Assembly (NCBI GenBank): GCA_030533445.1
Contig: CM060080.1
Span: 22,769,377-22,833,376 of the forward strand
Origin: Cyprinodon diabolis
Lineage: Eukaryota; Chordata; Actinopteri; Cyprinodontiformes; Cyprinodontidae
Direction of reading: 5' to 3'
Length of the DNA: 64,000 nucleotides
In this document: positions 23,108 through 34,480 of the stretch, piece after piece
How the letters are laid out: every line of letters starts with the position of its first letter
Numbering within the stretch: position 1 is the stretch's first letter
Made by a program: the position numbers and the translations under genes
Notes under the pieces: model-generated
What the model was told of the DNA's origin: nothing
The model's input: only the letters and a program-made list of their open reading frames with translations
The model's database searches: none

Positions 23108-23400
23108 TACAGTATGTGTGTGTGGGGCCTTGTTGTTGTTACCTGGTGGGGACAATTTCCCAGGAATATGCTACATTTTGGGGACATATACGTACTTGGT
23201 TGGTGGGGACCTACAACTGGTCCCAATGAGGAAATGTTTTCTTTTTGGGGTAGGGGTTAGGTTTAGGTTTAAGGTATGTATGTAGGTTTAAGGTTATGTG
23301 CAGGGTTAGGGTTAGGCCATAAAAGTGCGAGTGGGAAATAAATGGAAGTCAATGGAAAGTCCCCACAAGGATAGGGTGACGCACCATGTGTGCTCGTAAA
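23108..23400 (+). repeat. Interspersed repeat with telomere-like GGTTAGGG motifs
   Basis: GTGGGGCC...ACCTGGTGGGGACAA, then TTTTGGGGACATA, then TTGGTGGGGACC precede a run of (G)GGTTAGG/GGTTTAGG variants at 23251-23316. The tail is TCCCCACAAGGATAG...TGTG. This mid-repetitive block is familiar from many fish genomes, but I cannot place it in a transposon class. Confidence 0.55.
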
Positions 23401-24219
23401 TCAGATGTTGGAGAGTCACTGCAACACATCCATCTCCAACTTGTCATTTAAGATGGCAATGCAGTTACATCAAGAGTAGTTAACTTTCCTACCTTGAGGG
23501 TTTGCAGTGGTATCTTTATGTGGTCGTTCATTCTTTATACTGTATATATTTTACTACCGGTAACATTTTTTTTTTTACCATTTATTTTATGAGAAGATGT
23601 TTTAGTACTGATTATATGTTGAAATATGGTGTAAAACAGTGTTTTCCTTTTTTATTGTTGTAGCAGTGGCTGTTGGGCCATACAGTAAATCAACAAAACG
23701 CAGTTCTATGATGCAGACCGAGGAAACTGAGACGCTTTCACCCTACTCTGCTGGCTTCGTTTCTCGAAGCTCAAAGCTCTGTGCTCTATATAGATGGCCT
23801 GAGGCAGTCATAGGTAATATTGGCATCACACACCATTGTACTATTTCCACCAAATGCATTGCAAGATTATTTTTGTATTGAACTTGCTATTTCAGTAGCA
23901 AAACGATTCAAAGTACTGTAGTGTAGGCCTACATGGAAAAAATATCTTAAAAACTAAAAACAAAACAAATTAATATCTAAAATGATAGGATGATTCTATA
24001 AGACAAAAATATGAACATAACGCGATAAAAGATGAGAGGAAAGTTGTACTTAAACCTAACTAATATTCTTTACAGTTTTCTTGGAGTGGATTAGTGGAGC
24101 ATTAAAAACTAACAGCTCTTTCTCTATGTTTGGTTCTGGATATGCAAAGTATATTCGAGCCACAAGACCTGAGACACTAGGTGATTGATAAACTAACAAC
24201 TAACTGTAATGTGTTTTGG

Positions 24220-24790
24220 TGCTAAGCCATTCAATGATTTATAGACTAAAATCATGATTTAAAAGTATTCTCTAAGATTCAGGTATTCAGTGAAAGAACT
24301 TTAGAAATGATGGGCCCCACTTTCTTGGTTTTGGTGAGGATGCAGGCAGCAGCATTTTGGATCAGTTCCAGCTGTCTGATCTTCTTTTTAGGCAGATCTG
24401 TGAAAATACTGCTGCAGTAATCAATTCTACTAAAAATGAATGTATGAGTTAGTTTCTCAAAGTGTTGCTAAAACATTAGTCATTAAATCATGGGGATGTT
24501 CTTCAGGTGATAGAGGTTTGTCTTTGTGATTGTCCTTATGAGTCTATAAAGGTTCAGGTCTGAGTCCATCAATACAGCCAGATTTAGAGGTGATTTCTAG
24601 CTGGATTAAATGAAGCTGTGTGCTAACATATGAATACTCTTCCTTGGGTCCAAAATTACGACTTCCGTTTTGGTTTTAATTGAGATGAATAAAACTTTGG
24701 CACATTCCTGCACTGGTTTCTCCTACAGAATGCATTTACCCAGAAACTGAATTCATAGCGATCTAGTGACATTATAGTATATAGCTGTAA
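24220..24790 (-). mobile_element. Decayed LINE reverse transcriptase C-terminus, minus strand
   Basis: Read on the minus strand, broken frames give KTEVVILDPRKSIHM-like, DLNLYRLIRTITKTNLYHLK, LELIQNAAACILTKTKK-like and finally VYKSLNGLAPK. This is the order seen in the late part of CR1/L2 LINE ORF2 and overlaps the motif set at 2482-2656. Many stops and shifts are present. It may be a relative rather than a copy of family A. Confidence 0.55.
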
Positions 24791-24837
24791 TCTGCATAGC
24801 TATGGTAACATGTGTTTTATTTATTGTAATGTATGTA

Positions 24838-24925
24838 GTGCTATAACTAACGATCATTTTGCAAATCAATTAATCTGTCGATTATTTTTTCAATTCATCG
24901 ATTAATAATCGGATAGCAAAAGGTT
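24838..24925 (+). mobile_element. hAT-like MITE end
   Basis: GCTATAACTAACGATCATTTTG, then TCTGTCGATTATTTTTTCAA and CGATTAATAATCGG align at about 80 percent with the start of the element at 53037. Only one end is visible. Confidence 0.5.
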
Positions 24926-24984
24926 CCTTTAAGAAGACTTTTTATGTAATAAGATCAAGTGAGACTAAAACTTTTGAATGACTC

Positions 24985-25300
24985 TACTCAGAGCTCCTCC
25001 CAGGTAACTTAGCTCCTCACCCGATCTCGAAGGTTGCGCCCATCCACCCTGCGAAAGAGAACTAATTTCGGCCACCTGTATTCGTGATCTTGCCATTTAG
25101 GTCATTACTCAGATCTCATGACCATAGGTGAGGGTGGGAACCTAGATTGATCAGCAAATCGAGAGCTTTGCCCCCCCGACTATGCTCTCTCTTCACCACA
25201 ACAGTCCGATACAGCCGATCCATCTATCGATCTCACGCTCCATCCGTCCCTCACTCGTGAACAAGACCCCGAGATACTTGAACTCCTCCACCTGAGACAA
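24985..25300 (-). mobile_element. LINE family B 3' coding fragment, minus strand
   Basis: The minus strand encodes EEFKYLGVLFTSEGRMEREI, then after small frame breaks a region matching the LTYGHELWVM-type block of the same LINE kind. The related copy at 32540-32773 reads YVPTLTYGHAIWVI. These are C-terminal parts of a non-LTR retrotransposon polyprotein. The frame is broken in several places. Confidence 0.65.
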
Positions 25301-26908
25301 GTGGAGGAGTTTTCTGTTAAACACTAAACATCTGCTGTTAAACACAAACGCCCTTTCAGAATAGGCTTTCCTAAAGAGATGAGATTTATTTCCAAGAAAA
25401 GTGTTACAAAAACAAAATTATCAATCACTCAAATGTCCTCACATTTAGGAGGAAGCTTAGATGAACATACAACACCTGAAATGAAACAACAAAAACATGC
25501 TAAAACAACAACCTGTCTGAATTCTCAAAATACTTAAGCTGGGAAGAGTTCACTGTTTCGTAATCGCAGCTTGTCAAACACTAAAGCTTTAACTACAGCC
25601 AGTGACCTTGCTGAAATTCCGTTTTAGGAATTTTTCTGTTTTTACGGCAGATGGGGCCAGCTGAAGAGCAACGATGAGTGATGAGTGCTGTGACATACCT
25701 GATGCCTGCCAACAACACCTCTTCACATGGCTTTACATTGCTGACAGCAGGCATCTTTGTCCTCCCTCTACATGCAAACACAGGAGTTTATCGACTGTGA
25801 GGTCTGCAACCAGTCTGAGCTGCTGGATTTTTACTTGTGCTCCTGTTTACTCATCTGTGTCAGCAATGGGAAGTGCAATACTGGTTATGCTTGACCAGCA
25901 CATTGACAAAGTTGTTCAGACGCTGAGTGGGACTATACTTTTAAGAAGTATGAACAAACAAAAGATTTTAAGTTCTACTATATGGACTGAAGTTAAGATA
26001 ACATGAGTTCACACTGAGTGCGCCACAAAAGAAATATAGTTTAGCAGCTTCACCACACAAATCCAAAAAGGGTTGGTCTCTTGTTTGTAATATCAGCGAT
26101 CAAAATCAGCAGCTTTTCTTTTGCTTTTTTGTTGGTATTTAAAAAAAAAAAATCTTTACAAATGCTCAAACGTTGATCTACTTTCTCACCTTCTCTATCG
26201 AGGAGAGACTTTTCAAATTTTCTTCATATTGGAAACTTTGGTCTTTTTATAAGGACTTAAGGCAACAAACTTGCATATTATTTTATGTTTAGGACCTTAA
26301 CTTAATCAATCAAGTTTTTCTCTTGAGTTTTTCAGACTTTCAATTATATTTATTAAAGTATTTTTTTTATCTTTTAATACTTTACCATAACAATTCAAAT
26401 CTTCATTTTAAAACCTGAATTAACCTGGTTTATCTTTTTTACATAATATTTTGTCTGTAAAGTATAACAAAAAACCAAAACCTAAAAGGAATTCTTCAGA
26501 GACAAATACATATACGCAGACAGTGTTTCTATGGCAAACAACTTGAATTAATGACAATGCAACTACATTTATGAAGTAATTTTGCGTAAAAATAAAATAT
26601 TTTGGTTAAATGGTTTCAGTTTAGCTTAAACCAATACATGGATCACACAGATAATTTCAGATTGATAGGTACTATAATCTATTTGATTAAAAATACAAAA
26701 GATTAACATCACTGGCTCGGGGACATTAACATTGGAATAAACCAAAACTAACTAAATAAACAAAAAAACAGGCATCAAACACACAATGATCTGGCCCTGA
26801 TAGCTGGGCTAAACAGAATATATAGCAGAGGGAGCATGTAATTAGAAAGTGCGGAGGGAAAGGCAGGAAAATAAAGTAAGTAATTAAGGTCAGCTATCAG
26901 GGCACATC
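25301..26908. other. Non-coding stretch, nothing recognised
   Basis: AT-rich sequence without supported genes. The short frames at 25593-26006 show no motifs or splice context. Confidence 0.4.
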
Positions 26909-27385
26909 ATGACAGACTGGCTTGATTACTCATTCCATTCACCTGTCTAACTCTGCCCGGTTTCTAATCAGTGATCATCTTATCCACCTGCTCCTGCCTC
27001 TATTTAAGGCGCCTGCATCCAGTCATCAAGCCAAATTATCTTCTTCTCTCTAGCCAGTGGTGAGAGGTTATATAATTACCATAGTTCTTTCTATTACCTG
27101 ATGCTGAGCTGTTCTGCCTCTCAAACACTAAGCCTGCCTGTTCCTGTGGTTTTCCTGACCTGTCTTCAGATTCCTGCATGTTCTCTGGGGCAGTAGCATC
27201 TCGGACATCTTCCTCCATTAGACTTATGTGGTCACTAACCTGTGTTCTTTCTCTCCAGAGTTTCCTACCTCAGATGCCTTAGCAGCTGCAACTATAGATC
27301 AGTGTTCTAATAAACACTTTTTTGAGTTATCTCACTGTCTGTCTTGCGTTAAATACTGGATCCCTCTGTTCTCAGTCGTGACCTA
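26909..27385 (+). mobile_element. LTR-like repeat, plus orientation
   Basis: It begins TGACAGACTGGC and ends TCTCAGTCGTGAC. Inside, CACCTGCTCCTGCCTCTATTT precedes AAGGCGCCTG (TATA-like promoter), GTGGTCACTAACC follows at 27228, and AATAAA lies at 27310-27315 before a T-rich end. The order matches the minus-strand block at 15866-16480. A solo LTR or similar promoter-plus-polyA unit is inferred. No internal retroviral genes are present. Confidence 0.45.
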
Positions 27386-27766
27386 ATGTGGGCTTTATGA
27401 AAAGCAATACCTGCTTAAAAGATTTAATAAAAGTGCTTTTAATCTGACAACTGGGCTCTTTGGAATGACTGTCCTAATAGAATATGACTGTTGATACCTT
27501 CAAAAAACAAGGCACAAAGCAGTCTCCATAAGGAATATTTTCTTCTCTGCTTTACTTTAACATTCCAGCATAGCAACATGTCCAATGAACTTCTGAAATT
27601 CTGTTTTGGTATAAAGTAGTGTTTGGTGTACTTTATTTTAAATAGAGCAAGCAGTTCAGCAAAGTTAGTTTGTGCATTTAAAGACTCATGTCACTCACAA
27701 ACCTTGACTGAACATGAAGCAAGCATCTAGACTCACAGTAAATCAAGCCTCGGCGTTAGTCACACA

Positions 27767-27900
27767 GGCGCTCCATGCACCGCTTTGACCTGGGCTTGGC
27801 GAACAGGTCTGACCGGCAGCGTGAGTTTCTCCTGCACCTGCACCTCTCCACCTACGCTGCTGTTCTGACAGTCCTGCAATCCGCCGGCCAAACCCTGTGG
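27767..27900. other. CpG-containing exon-like block
   Basis: GC-rich compared with its surroundings. On the plus strand CACACAG / GCGCTCCATGC is an acceptor-like border and GCAGC / GTGAGT a donor-like border at about 27821, with an open frame MHRFDLGLANRSDRQR. On the minus strand GATTGCAG is followed by an open frame DCQNSSVGGEVQVQEKL ending in TGA near 27767. Neither is a recognised protein, and each border pair is only moderately good. Confidence 0.2.
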
Positions 27901-28917
27901 TTCTGTGTTAAAAAAAAAAATACTTCAGAGTTGTGCCTCTCTGCCCTCCCACACAGTCATTAAAAGTGCCTCATGCAGCCAAAGAGAGAGGAAAAAATAT
28001 CTCACTCTTGTCAGATGAAGGGAACTTATCCTCTGATGTGTTCCTGCGATGAGAACTGGCAGTAGTTAAAAGGACACCCCACTGCAGCACCAATGAATTA
28101 TGGCACAAAGCTGCTGCACTGTGGAACCTACATAATTTTTACTGTTAACCTCATCTACATCACAACACACAAATATTAACAGAAAACAAACTAACCTCCA
28201 CCCATTCCCCCTCCCCACCCATTCACCTGTGAGCTGCGGCGCAGCTGGGTTAGTGTGCACAGACAAACACACATCCATGCATGCATATTCTCTATAACTC
28301 ATAAATGTATAGGTTTCCAAAACTATTGGCTGTAGCAGCAGCTTTTTGATGTCAGTAACTAAGGGAGGGGTTATAAATAAAATATCAGGCTAAAAATAGG
28401 CTCTGGATGAGGAGCACGCAGAAAATAGCCGTTCCCCTTTCTTTGAGAAATGGATCTCCCTTTTCCTTTTTTCTTTATTCACACAAAACCCAACACATTA
28501 ACTTGAATCAGAGTTTATTATATTAACGGGCTCCAAACTAAATTAATTAAGTTCCATTTTTATTGACTGATAGAGCCATAACGTTCAATTCTTAGGCTTT
28601 TTTAAATCATTTGAAAAAAAGACTATGTCTTCTGTTACAAGCTGCCTAACTGATTTTATATAATGCAGGTAAGTCAAAATATGGCAATAATAAAGCACCT
28701 CATTATAACCTTCAAGTGTCTTGAAGGTTAACAGACCTGCATTTATTTTAGTCATTTTAGTTTCTCCCTCCGTTTCACCAAACCTAGAAAAGTCTGTCGA
28801 ACTTGGAAAGCTCTGCAGAAAAACATGAACGTGAACCAGCAACACCTCCTGCTAGCGAGAGCTCTCGAGTATAAACAATGAGCAACATCTTGTGATTTAG
28901 ATTTAGTCCATATTTAT

Positions 28918-29309
28918 TAGGGGTGTCAACAATAATCGATTCAGCGATGCATTGCAATGCGGGGCATGCACGATTCAGCACCGATGCGGCAACGTGCCAT
29001 AATCGATTATGTCACTGTTTATTTTCTGGCCTCAAATGGACAAGCTGTGAAGTTTCAATTACTTCCGAGGGCATACCAACAACAATCAAGATGGCTGAGG
29101 CGGAGGGAGATGACCGCGATAGACGGGTAGGCCTAATTAAAAACGCACCAAAAGCTTGGAAAGCGGATATCTGGGCATATTTCGGATTTTACGAAGTCAA
29201 TGGGATTTTGATGCATCGCAATGCATCGTAGAATCAAATTGAATCGAATCGTTACCTGGTAAATCGTAATCTAATCGAATCGTGAGGGCAGTGCCAATGC
29301 ACACCCCTA
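28918..29309 (+). mobile_element. hAT-type MITE with perfect 8 bp target duplication
   Basis: The element is 392 bp. It starts TAGGGGTGTCAACAATAATC and ends CACACCCCTA, the hAT-type terminal pattern. ATATTTAT is duplicated exactly at 28910-28917 and 29310-29317. Subterminal regions are rich in ATCGATT/AATCGAAT and GATGCATTGC motifs on both sides. The middle contains a short frame starting at about 29089 (MAEAEGDDRDRR...) with KAWKADIWAYFGFYEV, which resembles the start of a BED-type zinc finger in hAT transposases. The element is therefore a deletion derivative of an autonomous hAT that kept the beginning of the transposase gene. Confidence 0.85.
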
Positions 29310-29539
29310 ATATTTATCACTTTAGCCAACAGATTGTGAAAACTCAGTATGGATTCAGGAAAAAGTCTCCCAGACTATAAGAGCTGCAGACATTCTGCAT
29401 ATGCATCTCATCTCCACTCTGAATGTATGCCTGTTAGGCATAAAAGAGCCTTAAAACTGCATAAATATGTTTTGCTTTTTACACCAGCTCACTGATATCT
29501 GAAAGTTAGCTTTACTGGAAATACTTCATGTACCTCAGT

Positions 29540-30240
29540 CACACAGGAAAATGGAGCCTAGGCGGAAGTTCAACTGAAGAAACTGATTGCTCGCCTACAT
29601 CCACCTACGACACAGCCAATCAGCTTTGAACCATACCTCCACGAAAGCCAATCAGCATCCAAAGTTCATCTAAAAGGCCTTCAATCCGCAACTCTTGTGC
29701 TATCTAGTGTACAGTGTTGGTTGCGCTGTGTGACTTCATTCTGATGACCCCTTTCAACTTCATCAGAGCTTCATTCCTACCGGACTCTTACTGCATTCTA
29801 CGTCTCATTTTAACCGGTCCGGCAGAAGACCGCATTGTTGAGCCTGGTTCTGCCAGAGGTTTCTTCCCAATTAGGAGTTTTTCCTCTCCACTGTCGCTTC
29901 ATGCTTGCTCATGATGGACAGGTTCTCTCAACCTGTGTTATCTAAATTGGACTTCCATCGTGCAGGTCCCTGAGGGAAGCTCTAGTATCAGCTCATGCAA
30001 TCCACTGGATCTCCTAATAAGTCTCAGCATACCATCTCGTTAACCAGCAGTCTACAGACTGACCAACTTCATCTATCTCCACTCCACCACCAGTTTCAGG
30101 CCTGGTATTTACTCCTGTTCATGCATATGTATCAAGATTTAGCCCTATGTTTCCTGCTGAGGTCTAAGTAACAAAGACCAAGTAATTATATCAATAAATT
30201 TCTTCTAATTGTCTTCTCTCTTCGTGTGAGTTTTTCAGAT
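29540..30240 (+). mobile_element. Composite retroelement debris including LINE 3' UTR
   Basis: The part 29815-29930 (GAGCCTGGTTCTGCCAGAGG, TTTCTTCC, AGGAGTTTTTCCTCTCCACTG) matches the antisense of the LINE family A copy near 50900-50960. To its left lie CCAATCAGC boxes (29610, 29649). To its right a stretch ends with CAATAAATTTCTTC (about 30200). The flanks look like an LTR-type promoter and polyA region with LINE sequence between, but no borders could be fixed. Confidence 0.4.
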
Positions 30241-32539
30241 TGAAATGATAGGTGGCAAATACTATGAGTTTACAAACTTAGAAAGAGAGAAAGGATTTAT
30301 TTTTTTTAGTTTGTATGCTAACAAAAAATAGCCTTTTCTACACTTCTAGAGCTAATTGCTCTTTTAACTTCAATTCTGAAAGAAATTATATTTGAATATG
30401 TTGATGTTTACCAATAAAAAGTGGTCAACATTGGGCAAAGACAAATTATTTACAGAATAATACACAGATTGTTGAGAATTGTTAGACATTAATTACTATG
30501 TTAAAAGCAAATTACACTGTAAACTGTGAGCTGCAAACATTGTATCAATGTGTCACATCCACGGTTTTCCCAAGAAAAGATATAACAAAATATTTACTAG
30601 AATGTGAAACTCAGCCTTATCTGCTGTTGAAACCGGGGCTTCTACTGTCAGCAGTTACTTCTAATCATTTCATCTAAATTGAAACATAACTCATCTGTAT
30701 TCCCTATGACTGCCAGTAAAAAAATATTCTGACTGTATCCTAGAAATATTAGCTTTGAATTTCCTTTCCCAGGCTTAGCTGCAGCGGTGTAGTTGATTTC
30801 AGCAGCTCTCAGGATTTCTATAACCAGATATCACATCACCAGTGATACCAATTATACTATCTTTTTTTTCTGAAGAGAGTTTTTTGCAGGATGTTTTTCC
30901 ATATCCCTTTCATCTCTCTTATTTCATTGTTAGTTTCCTTTAATGTCTTCTTTACTGGCCATCCGTTCCTTTGTTCCATTTTCCTGTCACTGTATCAGCA
31001 GCACACCCATCTTCTGTGTTACTCCCACAGTGGGATGGATCAGAGCACATCCAAGATAAAACTCAAAAGCTGTGATACTGTGAGACGAGGGAGACAGCTG
31101 AGTTTGTGTAACCTCACAAGAAGGGTTTGTGTGGTGTTTTGACTCTTGCCCTTTCAACTCTGGCTTCAATGTTCATGATTGTACCGTGAAAACGATGTTG
31201 GCTACTGGTAATTCTCTTGAACTGAACATCACATCTTTTTACCTTCAGGACCTGTCTGGTTAGTAAAATGATTCACGTTTATCGGTAGATCCATATACCT
31301 TAAACATACTGCCAGTGCTAATACAAAATAATTTAGATAACTTGTAAAAGAATGCCACTGTCTATGTAATGTTCACTGATGGTTTCCAATTGTCTAATTG
31401 AGCTTAATGTATTTTGAGAAGCTGAAATTGTTGCAGAAGGTATTTCTGGAAAAACATGTTGATTCAGTCAGGGTGAATAGACACAGTGAGCCCAAGATTT
31501 GTATTTGCAAAAAAGAGAAGATAATCATGGTTTGTCTTTTACCTAATTGTCAAACACAAATCAAATTCACACATTCAAAAAGAGCAAAATGACCACCAGG
31601 AAAAACAATTGGTAAAATTAAAGTAACAGCCGTTCAGAGTGGCCCTTCCCAGTCAAACGATTGGCAGCCCACTTCCCTCCAATTCCCAGCAAAATCCGAC
31701 TTTCAGCCAATGGAGTGAACACCTTTTCCATATTTTTTTACCCTTACTCCACCCTTTCATTTAAATTACAGGGTCTGACCAGGAGATGACGCTTTAGATC
31801 TTAATCTCCACAATTCATGACAGAAAGAATATTTTAGTAAAAATATTTATGTTCAAAAAGGAATTGTAGGGGACCAGCCAAGGACCAGCTAAGGACCCAT
31901 AAAGGAAAGTGGGAACATTTTTGAATGGCTACTACTGTAGCAGGTTAATGCATGTACATTTGGGGAGAAATATGAGTGTATACAAATTAAAGCCAAAATA
32001 TTAAGGTTCCAGACAAGAAAGAACAAAAATTATTTTCAAAAATTTAGGAGAAAACAGAAATGAACGAAGTCAAAGAAAAAAAGCTGATAAGTAGAGGAAT
32101 GAAAATCTTAGAGAAGACAGTAAGTATTATCAGTCACACACTAAAAGGAACAAAGAATGACTTACAGCTCAAAAGTGTCCTAACTTGTGGTTTAGGACCA
32201 AAATGCTATCAACACAGGGGATAGCACAGGAACCTAGAAGCTCTGTGATGACGGATGTCTGGTGGTCTGCTGCAGCGAAGGATGACTGAAGCCAACAGAG
32301 CAAGATCTTAGTGGCCTGTGGTAGAAAGGCAAAGTCTTAGAAGCTAGCAGTGAAGAAAAAGGTCTAGAGGCCAACCAGCAAACTAAGAGCACCCACAAAG
32401 AACCTTGTCAAGAAATGTGCATCCAAAATATTTATGAAAATTTTTCCCTCACAGTATCTGCTATAGTCCTCTATGTCTGTTGTAAGAGACTAAATTACTA
32501 GCAATGAAAGAAAAAGACTGTCAGCTAGAATGCCTCTGT
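30241..32539. other. Non-coding stretch, nothing recognised
   Basis: No supported genes. Two CCAAT-type motifs near 31660-31700 may belong to an unrecognised repeat. Confidence 0.35.
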
Positions 32540-33660
32540 TTACAGGGGTGTGAAGGTGTTTGTCTCATCTCCCTGCCCTCCACCAGTTGGGGGACTGCCT
32601 AGCCACCCTCTGGAGGAAGTCTGTTTTTTATGTATTCTGGATCTTGTTCTTCCGATTATGACCCATATTGCATGGCCATAGGTCAGGGTAGGAACATATA
32701 TAAAGCAGCAAATCGAGAGTTCTGTCTTTTGGCGTAGCTCATCACTACAATAGAGTAGTGCAGCTGTCTGCATTATGGTTGTAGCTGCACTGATTTATCA
32801 CTCCCCTGACTTCTGAAGAGGACTTTAAGATACCTGAAAATCTCCACGTGAGGCTGGAGCTCTCCTCCAACCTAAGGAGGGGAAGTCACCTTTGCTTCTG
32901 TGCAAGAACCATTGCTTTGTACTTGGAGGAGCTGATCTCCATCCTGGCCACTTCTCAGTCGGCTTTAATCCCCTCAGCAAATTATACAGGTCTTGGTTGG
33001 TGGGGTGCCAGCAGAGCAACATCATATGCAAAAAGTAGAGACAAAATCCATTTGTCCCCAAATCTGACCCTGTTCGGAAACTGCCTAGGCAGCAGCACAT
33101 TGTGGCAAGTTGTTGCTGCCTCAGGAGCAACAAAAGCCAACTTGGCTTGATAGGACTTCAGCTTCTTCTGCTTGATGGCATCCCTTATTTCCAGTGTCCA
33201 ATGACTGGTCACATGGACAATAGAGGAAAAAATACATGTTCTACTCAGACTCTAGGTCCGCAACCTCGCCCGGAATCTAAGCAAAGCTTTCCTTGAGGTG
33301 GGAGTTGTGCAGTCCTGGAGCCACTGATGAACACCCTTAGGCTTGTACATAATAATTTTTGTGTGAAATCCAAGAACTGCACATAATTCCAATCATAAAA
33401 CCATTACTCAGGTTCACAGCCAGGGGTCCTTTCCTCTTGGTCACCCCTCTTGAGGTATCAATGTCATTTTCCACAAAGGCTTTGAAGTCCAACATTAGAA
33501 TTATGATGTCCTCTAGAAGGGTAATATCTAGTACCCCCATCAGGGATGCTAAGAAAGCCTATGTCTCTGTGCTGCCGCTTGGCCCATAGCCTGAGAAAAC
33601 AAACAAAGACCTCTCCCCTTGCCTCAAGGCACAGGGTTTGACCTTTCAATCCACTGGGTT
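32540..33660 (-). mobile_element. LINE family B corpse with endonuclease and reverse transcriptase remnants, minus strand
   Basis: Reading right to left on the minus strand, the order is that of a non-LTR retrotransposon. At 33340-33540 lies an endonuclease-like segment, EDIIILMLDFKAFVENDIDT, where the usual GDFNA box is decayed to LDFKA. At about 33150-33200 comes EIRDAIKQKKLKSYQAKLAF. At about 33010 the reverse transcriptase active-site box is FAYDVALL instead of the expected F/YADD. At 32600-32760 comes YVPTLTYGHAIWVI. Parts between these blocks are deleted. Lost catalytic residues and broken frames show that it is dead. Confidence 0.72.
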
Positions 33661-33819
33661 AACTCCAACACGACACAGCTGAGGGGAGATAAGCAGATGC
33701 AACCCTAATGTAATTAGTAGGAAAATCTTCTAATAAAAGATGCAGTATGTGCAGATATGATGAAAAATTTGCTATAATTCGCAACGAGTGTCATAATAAG
33801 ATAACTCAACTGTGATAAA

Positions 33820-34480
33820 AAAAATTTACTCTACTGAGTGGTCGAACCTCAAGTGGACTGCATGGTCCAGTGCATTTTTTTCCAGCAGCAAAGCAGAGCA
33901 CAGTGCATTCTCTACCATGGTGAGGTTTGTTTCAATTTCAATTGAAGTGAGGTTTTTGGATGTTATTTTGGGGTCTTTTATGACCTTTTTAATAAGTCAC
34001 CGTCACGCTCTTTGGGGTTTAATGGTAAAGCACAGGCTGTAATTCTTGGGAAGGGCCATCACTGGTCCATGTTTTTGCCTATTTAGAAAAATGGCTCTCA
34101 CTTTCACTGGAGTCTAAAAGCTTTTAAAAAGGCTGTTGTAACCCTTTCCATACTGATACATCTCAGTAGCTTTTGGTTTGATCTGCTATTATGTATAGCT
34201 TCAGAGGATCTTTGGTGTACTTCACTTTGTCAGATTAGTCCTATTTGATTGAGTTCTTGATAGAGAACAGGTATGGCAGAAATCAGGCCTGGGTTTGGCT
34301 AGGGAAAGTGACTAGGGAACCATCACTTTTTCACAAAAGGCCATGTAGGTTCAGAATTTTTTCTTTGTAAATAATCACAAAAAATATTTTAAAAATGCAT
34401 TTATTTTGGTTTAATTGTTTTTTCTTAGAATAAGACTGAAATGTGGAGAATGATTTGAAACACTTAAAAGCAAGAAACAT
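33820..34480 (-). mobile_element. Decayed Tc1-like transposon, minus strand
   Basis: The minus strand gives remnants of a transposase N-terminus: a degenerate helix-turn-helix ending VRAIFLNRQKHGPVMALPKN (about 34010-34105), then KDPKITSKNL (about 33950-33985), where intact relatives have NP-TTSKDL-type sequence. To the right lie untranslated and end sequences of the same element type (CTTCACTTTGTCAG, GCCATGTAGGTTCAGA). It is heavily mutated, and the catalytic part is missing or unrecognisable. Confidence 0.6.
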
